Below, piece after piece: positions 7,305 to 12,333 of a stretch of 12,333 nt of DNA (positions are counted from its first letter, which is position 1; the number at the start of each line of letters is the position of its first letter). Under the pieces are notes generated by a model, which was not told where the DNA came from, searched no databases, and saw only the letters and a list, made by a program, of their open reading frames with translations. The DNA lies in contig BEHW01000065.1 of NCBI GenBank assembly GCA_002898675.1, forward strand, positions 1-12,333, in the 5' to 3' direction. A program made the position numbers and the translations under genes. The stretch comes from a bacterium HR20 (GTDB taxonomy: Bacteria > Bacteroidota > Ignavibacteria > Kapaibacteriales > NICIL-2).

Positions 7305-7704
7305 GGGGGTGACACGGTTTCGACGGAGTACGACAGCCGTCGTAGCTGCATGCCGAGCTTGCTGGTGCTGCTCGTAAATACAACCAGCGATGGCAAAATG
7401 CCAACTCATACAGCTACGCAATGGCTGCCTAAACTAGGCACCGTTGCTGGGATGCGTCGAGCATAGCTCCGCTCCCTGCTGCCCGCACGTGCGCCATCAC
7501 GCGTGCGATCGCAGCATCGAACACCTGATGGCCTGCTTGCACGGGGTATCGTTCCTCTGTGCGAGCGGTAATTCCGAACGATAGCGTTGGCGGCGCGTGT
7601 TGCTCCGCCTCCGCCGACGCGAAGCAACTCAACGGGCAACTGAGCATGGAGATGCTACGCGACTGGTGCTCCGGACCCGGGTTCGACTCCCGGCACCTCC
7701 ACCA
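7305..7704 (+). ncRNA. ssrA: Transfer-messenger RNA (tmRNA)
   Basis: tmRNA rescues ribosomes stalled on broken mRNA and tags the nascent protein for proteolysis. The 5' end GGGGGTGACACGGTTTCGAC is diagnostic. The acceptor stem pairs GGGGGTG (7305-7311) with CACCTCC (7694-7700), with one G-T wobble, followed by A and an encoded CCA (7702-7704). The T arm CCGGG-TTCGACT-CCCGG lies just before. Pseudoknot 1 is visible: CGAGC (7354-7358) with GCTCG (7370-7374), interlocked with GCTGG (7361-7365) and CCAGC (7384-7388). The tag is read from GCC at 7400 to TAA at 7430-7432: A-N-S-Y-S-Y-A-M-A-A. The stop lies in the hairpin GCCTA-AAC-TAGGC. It is a one-piece molecule, 400 bases, not permuted. The acyl-CoA-dehydrogenase-like frame overlaps its last 50 bases antisense. 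Confidence 0.95.
7400..7432 (+). other. tmRNA tag-peptide reading frame (ANSYSYAMAA)
   Basis: Ten codons from the resume codon GCC (7400-7402) to TAA (7430-7432) encode ANSYSYAMAA. The AMAA end fits recognition by Clp-type proteases. The SYAMAA ending matches the Chlorobium-type tag as I remember it and differs from the LAA ending common in Proteobacteria. The resume codon is assigned by analogy with that tag, not by experiment. Confidence 0.8.
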
Positions 7705-8779
7705 TCGCAGGGCGAAGTAATTCGTGCTGTCGAACGACAAGGGAATCCCGCACAATGCGGCTCAGCCGCGAGCTGTCGCGTACAACGTGCATTCCACACC
7801 ATGGCATCGCTTCCCAAATTCGATCGTAGATCCGCTGGATAAGCACGAGGAGTTTGTCGCGAACCTGTTCTTGACGTGTAGGATCTTGCGCATGGTGTGT
7901 AGAATCGTGTGTAGTGCCGCCCTCGTGCATACGCACACTCTGCAGGTTCCAGCTTACCTCGGTTGTTGGCTGCTCGATTTGACGCACATGTTCGAAGAAC
8001 TCGCGTTCAGCATCGAGCGCCATCGCCTGTAAAGCTCCAAGCCGACCAAGACGTTCTCGTGCACCGGTCGCGGATAGAGCCTGGGTCGCTTCTTCGAAAA
8101 ACGCACGTGCAAGCCCGATGACAACTGCTCCGAACGACACAATCGCAAAGAGAAGAAACGGCACGTTATAGACTGCAACGCCCGGCTCCCACACCTTTTC
8201 CCCTACGACAAAACTCAACTGCTCGGGCACAAAAGCATCTTCTACTCTGAACGACCAGCTTGACGTTGCGCGCATTCCCATTGCATCCCAGTCCGCGATC
8301 AGTTCTACTTGATTGCGCTCGAATGCGAATGCGCGAATCCCGCCCCCATCTTCTACCTGCGCGTTTGCGGTAAATGTTGTAGCGTACTGGGCGCCGCTGG
8401 CATATTTCCATGAGCCTGTAACACGGTATCCGCCGGGTACCTTCCGCGCAATGCCGGTCGGGTATCCTGAGCCTGCGATCACAGCTTCGCGCGGAGCGAA
8501 GATGCGCTCGGCTACCTCCGGCACGAACGAAGGGAGAAAGTATCCTCCCCCAGCGCCAATCTGCACAAGCCATCCAACACTACCATCAGCTGCAGCGATA
8601 TCAGCATAGAGCGCTGCTGCCTGCTCGAGCGAATATTCCTTCCCACCAAAGTGGAAAGGCAGAAAGAGCTTGAATGCACCTTCACCGTAGAGTAACTCGA
8701 CAATTTCTTGCGGGAGCGTTTGCGCATCAGCCCAGCGTTGAGCCTCTTTCTGAATCAGAGAGATGGTCGTCGCCTCCAT
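7655..8779 (-). CDS. Acyl-CoA dehydrogenase-like flavoprotein (HsaA/DszC-type group)
   Basis: This 374-residue protein belongs to the acyl-CoA dehydrogenase fold, in the branch of flavin-dependent monooxygenases and related enzymes (HsaA, DszC). Visible features are ADGSVGWLVQIGAGGG (64-79), VPGGYRVTGSWKYASGA (114-130) typical of the flavin-binding beta domain, DWDAMGMRATSSWSFRVEDA (163-182), and a C-terminal helix with SRLSRIVRDSLVVRQH. A reduced flavin from a partner reductase would be expected; the substrate is unknown. Residues about 284-308 are rich in His, Thr and Asp and unlike the family. The final 16 residues (MVEVPGVEPGSGAPVA) are antisense to the ssrA 3' end. I chose ATG 8777-8779, eight bases after guaD; a TTG at 8801-8803 would overlap guaD. 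Neither has a ribosome site. It is probably the last gene of the recN-phnC-phnE-guaD cluster. Confidence 0.8.
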   Translation of the reverse strand: MEATTISLIQKEAQRWADAQTLPQEIVELLYGEGAFKLFLPFHFGGKEYSLEQAAALYADIAAADGSVGWLVQIGAGGGYFLPSFVPEVAERIFAPREAVIAGSGYPTGIARKVPGGYRVTGSWKYASGAQYATTFTANAQVEDGGGIRAFAFERNQVELIADWDAMGMRATSSWSFRVEDAFVPEQLSFVVGEKVWEPGVAVYNVPFLLFAIVSFGAVVIGLARAFFEEATQALSATGARERLGRLGALQAMALDAEREFFEHVRQIEQPTTEVSWNLQSVRMHEGGTTHDSTHHAQDPTRQEQVRDKLLVLIQRIYDRIWEAMPWCGMHVVRDSSRLSRIVRDSLVVRQHELLRPAMVEVPGVEPGSGAPVA

Positions 8780-8787
8780 GTTCGGTG

Positions 8788-10062
8788 CTACTGCAATTGC
8801 CAAACTTCAACGCCAGCAATGACTGTGGCAGTGACATTCTGGGTACCAGCGTAGAGCACATACTCGAGGGCGTGCTCTGCTGTGTCTATGGTCCGATAGG
8901 GTTCGATGGCGATACGAACAAAATCTGCTTCCTTCCCTTCTGAGAAATTGCCGAGCATATCAGCAAATCCCAGTGCTTCAGCACCACCGAGCGTTGCAAG
9001 GTAGAACGCTTCCGCAAGTGAAGGAACCGACCCTGAACGATGGATCATCTGGCGAACTTTGGCGACTTCGCGCGCATAGCGTGCTTCATCGAGGATGCTT
9101 GTGTGGTAGCCTGCGCCAATGTCGGTACCCAAGCCGATCTTGACGGGCAACTTTAGGTAGTCACTCAGTGGCATGATGCCACTCCGGAGATAAATGTTCG
9201 ATGCCGGACAGTGTGCAATTGCTGACCCTTGCTCCTGGATGCGTGCAAGTTCAGTTGGCTCCAAATAAATGCAATGCGCCAAGATCGTTCGCTCCGTTAG
9301 AAGACCGGCACGATCGTAGATACTCGTGTAGTTGGGATGCTCTGGGAAGAGCGATGCAATCCACGCGAGCTCCCCAGGCGATTCAGCAAGGTGGGTTTGG
9401 ACATGCACTGGACATTCAGCCGCAAGCTGACCGCATTGCTTGAGCAGCTCTCTGGAACAGCTCCCTGCAAAGCGTGGTGTAAGCGCGTAGAAAAGCCGGC
9501 CCTCGTTTGCCCCGTGCCACCGGTTGATGAGCCGCTTGCACGCAGCGATCAACGCCGATGGCTCCGAAAGCAGCTCGGCGGGCGCATTGGAGTCCATGAG
9601 CGTCATTCCCATCACCGCGCGTATCCCAAACTGCGCGGCAACACGAAAGCATGCATCGGTTGCTTCCTCGTATTGCGGCCCGTACACTGCAATAAGTGTG
9701 GTAACGGAAGCCAGTGCGCGCCGCAAGAACGCCTCCGCAATGCGCTCTGCAAATGCAGTATCTCGAAATCGTGCCTCGAGGGGGAAAATCACCTGCTGCA
9801 GCCAATCGAGCAGATCAGCCCGTTCGGCTCCGATTGCGGAAAGCTGCGGCAAGTGCGCGTGGGTATCCACTAACCCTGGGATGAGCACGCTCCCACGCCA
9901 ATCAACAACAGGCAAGCCATGGAAGAGCGGCTCGATGCATGCAAAATCATCGCACGCACGAATTCGCCCCCCTTCCACGACAAGCCCACCATCGGAGAAA
10001 AACTCTACCGTCTGGCGATTGCGACAGTGGAGGATTGCGCAACGGTAGATGGCAGCCGTCAT
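8788..10062 (-). CDS. guaD: Guanine deaminase (amidohydrolase superfamily)
   Basis: This 424-residue cytoplasmic zinc hydrolase is expected to convert guanine to xanthine and ammonia. Metal and catalytic residues are in place: VDTHAH (His68, His70), QTHLAES (His224, Glu227), LAHC (His263) and GLGTDIGAG (Asp314). HCPASNIYLRSG (284-295) matches the guanine deaminase form of the HCPxSN motif, and the length fits the family. Chlorohydrolase or 8-oxoguanine deaminase relatives share the fold, so exact substrate is less certain than family. ATG 10060-10062 overlaps the phnE stop by one base (TGATG) and has GGGAGG 10 bases upstream. The longer open frame to 10305 lies over phnE and is rejected. It stops eight bases before the flavoprotein ATG. 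Position behind an importer suggests purine or related ring salvage. Confidence 0.88.
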   Translation of the reverse strand: MTAAIYRCAILHCRNRQTVEFFSDGGLVVEGGRIRACDDFACIEPLFHGLPVVDWRGSVLIPGLVDTHAHLPQLSAIGAERADLLDWLQQVIFPLEARFRDTAFAERIAEAFLRRALASVTTLIAVYGPQYEEATDACFRVAAQFGIRAVMGMTLMDSNAPAELLSEPSALIAACKRLINRWHGANEGRLFYALTPRFAGSCSRELLKQCGQLAAECPVHVQTHLAESPGELAWIASLFPEHPNYTSIYDRAGLLTERTILAHCIYLEPTELARIQEQGSAIAHCPASNIYLRSGIMPLSDYLKLPVKIGLGTDIGAGYHTSILDEARYAREVAKVRQMIHRSGSVPSLAEAFYLATLGGAEALGFADMLGNFSEGKEADFVRIAIEPYRTIDTAEHALEYVLYAGTQNVTATVIAGVEVWQLQ

Positions 10063-11102
10063 CACGCCAGTGCCTCCCGGATCCGTGCCGAAATGTAATC
10101 CATCGCCCACACGACAAGTGCGATGACCAGGACAATCAGGCCCACTTCGCGCCATTGGGCGAGCATCTGGTACTGATTGAGCATCGTCCCGATTCCACCA
10201 CCTCCAACGAGTCCGATGACTGTTGCCATCCGCACGTTGATGTCCCAGCGATAAATCGTAAACGACAGGAACGGAATAAACACTTGCGGCACGACCCCGA
10301 ACCAAACGATCTGCAACGGCCGGGCACCGGTCGAAGCAATTGCTTCCATTGGGCCAGGATCAATGTCCTCGATCTGCTCGGAGTATTGCTTGGCAAGCGA
10401 GGAAATTGTGTGCACCATCAAGGCGAGCATGCCTGGAAACGGGCCTACTTTGACCCAAACGGTAAAAATCACTGCCCACACGAGCGGTTCGATGGAACGG
10501 GTGAAATTCGTCAGTGCTCGAAGGAAGGTGTACGTTGCACGTGTCCACACATTCCCCCGCATCAAGTTGCGCGCGGACAAGAACGCAAGCACGAACGATG
10601 CAGGGAGTGCGAGCACTGTTGCCATGAAGGCCAGATACACCGTTTCGACAATTGCGCTGAGCGCCTGCGGAAGAATTGCAAATTCCGGTTGGAGCAAATT
10701 CGAAAAGATTCGGCCCGCAGCACGGAGTCGCTCCCCGCTGAACATGTCCACAAGTGAAATCTTCGTAACTACCCAGCCCGTGATGAAGGTCAAGGATAGA
10801 AGGAGCGATGCAATGTGAAGTGCTGCGGTGCGCTGCCACATCGTGCGTTCGAGCTTCCCCTGCACAAGCAGTGCAATAGACACTTTTGAAATACTCGCCG
10901 CAATTGCAAGCACCAGCCCGACTGCACCGTACACCAGCCAGACGGGAATTCCCGCGATGACTGCTCCACTGTTGCTTGGAGCGCTCGATAGCGCACTATC
11001 GACACCAAGGAGAAGTTCTTGCCAAACAATCCGATGGAGCATCACTGCAAGGTATGCTCCCACAAGCCAATCGAAGAGGAACCCTGCGATACGTTGCTTC
11101 AT
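10062..11102 (-). CDS. phnE: PhnE-type ABC transporter permease
   Basis: This 346-residue inner-membrane protein belongs to the binding-protein-dependent permease family, closest to PhnE of phosphonate importers. The EAA-loop region, where the permease contacts the ATPase, is at about 251-273 (PMEAIASTGARPLQIVWFG then VVPQ), followed by VIGLVGGGGIGTML. I see hydrophobic segments near 7-24, 48-70, 92-113, 150-174, 205-230, 268-283, 292-308 and 317-335. Typical PhnE is about 260-280 residues, so this one carries an extra N-terminal part with additional membrane segments. I chose ATG 11100-11102; an upstream extension to 11273 would run into phnC. It lies 34 bases after phnC and its stop overlaps guaD. 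No periplasmic binding protein (PhnD) is present, so the substrate is unknown; phosphonate, phosphate or another small solute are all possible. Confidence 0.85.
   Translation of the reverse strand: MKQRIAGFLFDWLVGAYLAVMLHRIVWQELLLGVDSALSSAPSNSGAVIAGIPVWLVYGAVGLVLAIAASISKVSIALLVQGKLERTMWQRTAALHIASLLLSLTFITGWVVTKISLVDMFSGERLRAAGRIFSNLLQPEFAILPQALSAIVETVYLAFMATVLALPASFVLAFLSARNLMRGNVWTRATYTFLRALTNFTRSIEPLVWAVIFTVWVKVGPFPGMLALMVHTISSLAKQYSEQIEDIDPGPMEAIASTGARPLQIVWFGVVPQVFIPFLSFTIYRWDINVRMATVIGLVGGGGIGTMLNQYQMLAQWREVGLIVLVIALVVWAMDYISARIREALA
10073..10078 (-). promoter_or_regulatory. Shine-Dalgarno site of guaD
   Basis: On the minus strand this reads GGGAGG, ten bases before ATG 10060-10062, inside the last codons of phnE. 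It fixes the guaD start at the TGATG junction and rules out the much longer upstream frame. Confidence 0.65.
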
Positions 11103-11136
11103 GGCTCGATGTTTTCGGTAGTGTTGTTCGTCTGAG

Positions 11137-11901
11137 TTAGCGAATTTCGACCTCGACAGCATCCTCACCGTAGATGTGGCGGAACCACTCTTCGGTGATT
11201 TCGCTCGGCGAGCCATCGAAGACAATTTCACCATTTCGGAGTGCGATCGCGCGAGAGGCATACTCTCGCACAAGGCTCAAGAAATGTAGGTTACAGATGA
11301 TCGTTGTGCCGAGTTGACGATTGATGTACCCGAGGTACCGCATCACGCTATGCGATGTAGCCGGATCGAGCGATGCAACTGGCTCGTCAGCGAGCAAGAG
11401 CTGCGGTTCTTGCATGAGTGCACGCGCTATGGCAACACGCTGCTGCTGGCCACCCGAGAGAGAATCAGCCCGCTCTGAGGCTTTATCGGCGATGCCGACG
11501 ATTTGCAGGTTTCGCAGCGCCATCTCGTGCAGTGATTGTGGAAAGCGCCCCAGAATCGAATCTATCGTGCTTACCGAGCCGAGCGCACCCATGAGCACGT
11601 TCTTGAGCACCGACGCCTGCCCAATAAGATTGAACTGCTGGAAAATCATCCCGATTCGCTGGCGGTAATGGCGCAGTGCTTCGCCCTTGATGTGCGTAAC
11701 ATCCTGCCCGTCGAAGAGAATCGTCCCGCTGCTCGGCTCAATCAAGCGATTGATACACCGAAGAAGCGTGGATTTCCCCGAACCACTCAATCCGATGACC
11801 GCGACAAATTCGCCACGTTCGACGGTGAAGCTTACCGATTTGAGCGCCTGCGTTCCATTGGGATATGTTTTCGAAAGGGATCGAATATCGAGCAGCATCA
11901 T
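11137..11901 (-). CDS. phnC: PhnC-type ABC transporter ATP-binding protein
   Basis: This 254-residue ATPase powers an importer from the cytoplasmic face of the membrane. Walker A GLSGSGKST is at 37-45, the Q-loop in MIFQQFNLI (85-93), the ABC signature LSGGQQQR at 148-155, Walker B LLLADEP (168-174), and the H-loop His206. The segment VLMGALGSVSTIDSILGRFP after the Q-loop is characteristic of PhnC rather than of amino-acid importers. Tandem ATGs at 11899-11901 and 11896-11898 give either start; the first overlaps the recN stop as ATGA. phnE follows after 34 bases and is the evident partner. All nucleotide-binding motifs are intact, so it should be functional. Confidence 0.9.
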   Translation of the reverse strand: MMLLDIRSLSKTYPNGTQALKSVSFTVERGEFVAVIGLSGSGKSTLLRCINRLIEPSSGTILFDGQDVTHIKGEALRHYRQRIGMIFQQFNLIGQASVLKNVLMGALGSVSTIDSILGRFPQSLHEMALRNLQIVGIADKASERADSLSGGQQQRVAIARALMQEPQLLLADEPVASLDPATSHSVMRYLGYINRQLGTTIICNLHFLSLVREYASRAIALRNGEIVFDGSPSEITEEWFRHIYGEDAVEVEIR

Positions 11902-12333
11902 GAGGAGATGGCAGCAGTGGAACTATCCTCGAGCAGTTCGCGTGCAGTTTTCCGCGCACCATCGGAGATGTTTTCGCCCGCGATGAGTTTGGCGATTTCC
12001 TCAATGCGTGCAGCGCCGCTGACCTTGCGAGCACTGACAGTTGTTCGCTTGCCATCACTGAATTTTTCGACGACGATGTGCGTCTGACCGCGCGCGGCAA
12101 TCTGTGGATTGTGTGTGATTGCGATGACTTGGTGGTATGCACCGAGCTCTTCGAGAGCGACACCGACACGATGCGCAATGCGCCCGCTGATGCCCGTATC
12201 TATTTCGTCGAAAATCAAAATGGGGAGTCGGTCGCTTTTGGCAAGGATCGTTTTGAGTGCGAGCATCACACGCGATGCTTCACCGCCGGAGACGATACGT
12301 TCCAGCGGGCCTGGTGGCTCGCCCGGATTTGTG
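11898..12333 (-). CDS. recN: DNA repair protein RecN, C-terminal part
   Basis: This gene runs off the right edge, so only the last 145 residues are present. They start with TNPGEPPGPLERIVSGGEAS, the RecN ABC signature region, continue with RVMLALK and the Walker B segment ILIFDEIDTGISG, then ITHNPQIAARG containing the switch histidine, and end in a short polar tail. RecN is an SMC-like ATPase that helps repair double-strand breaks. The visible C-terminal end is of normal form. The stop TGA overlaps the phnC start, so phnC, phnE, guaD and the flavoprotein may be transcribed from a promoter at or before recN, outside the window. The N-terminal head and coiled coil cannot be assessed. Confidence 0.93.
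   Translation of the reverse strand, partial: TNPGEPPGPLERIVSGGEASRVMLALKTILAKSDRLPILIFDEIDTGISGRIAHRVGVALEELGAYHQVIAITHNPQIAARGQTHIVVEKFSDGKRTTVSARKVSGAARIEEIAKLIAGENISDGARKTARELLEDSSTAAISS

Noticed and set aside
7705..7780. Short palindromes after ssrA (TGTCGAACGACA, CCGCACAATGCGG) as an ssrA terminator
   Set aside because: Stems are short, no T-run follows on the plus strand, and the bases code for conserved residues of the flavoprotein on the other strand.
10063..10305. N-terminal extension of guaD by 81 codons
   Set aside because: The extension lies over phnE in another frame, is Arg/Asp-rich without family similarity, and the GGGAGG ribosome site marks the ATG at 10062.
9939..10757. 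Open frame of 272 codons on the plus strand, rich in Cys and His
   Set aside because: It is antisense to guaD and phnE. The Cys/His richness could suggest zinc binding but has no regular spacing and follows from the complementary codons.
7655..12333. Genomic island integrated at ssrA
   Set aside because: No integrase, no second copy of the ssrA 3' end in the window, and the right side contains the housekeeping gene recN; only the junction itself remains suggestive.

Overview
The window is a gene-dense stretch of a bacterial chromosome with moderate to high GC. The best clue to its origin is the tmRNA at 7305-7704. Its encoded tag reads ANSYSYAMAA, close to the tag I recall for Chlorobium (ADDYSYAMAA), so I infer a member of the Chlorobi/Ignavibacteria/Kapabacteria side of the FCB group. 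The housekeeping genes fit this, but placement from one short tag is tentative.

Layout. (1) 1-3249, minus strand: a GDP-mannose pyrophosphorylase/phosphomannomutase-like fusion (727-3249), then ptsN (119-601), then the start of hisS (1-129), which overlaps ptsN. (2) 3250-3375: the divergent intergenic region, with a good Shine-Dalgarno site for the fusion gene, a possible -10 box and an imperfect inverted repeat. (3) 3376-7170, plus strand: pcm, miaA and surE, each overlapping the next, then a ClpB-like gene that stops after its first ATPase domain. (4) 7305-7704, plus strand: a complete ssrA (tmRNA) with encoded CCA. (5) 7655-12333, minus strand: a tight cluster reading from the right edge, recN (3' part), phnC, phnE, guaD (guanine deaminase) and an acyl-CoA-dehydrogenase-like flavoprotein. 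The last reading frame runs into the 3' end of ssrA from the opposite strand.

How the genes relate. pcm, miaA and surE are protein repair, tRNA modification and nucleotidase genes; clpB and ssrA add protein quality control and ribosome rescue. On the right, stop/start overlaps (recN/phnC and phnE/guaD) and short gaps suggest one transcript. It would couple a PhnC/PhnE-type ABC importer that has no binding protein in the window to a guanine deaminase and a flavin oxidoreductase, which suggests uptake and catabolism of a small nitrogenous compound. No phage, transposase, integrase or CRISPR was seen. The points most worth a second look are the half-length ClpB beside ssrA, the flavoprotein frame that ends inside ssrA, and the phnD-less importer joined to guanine deaminase.
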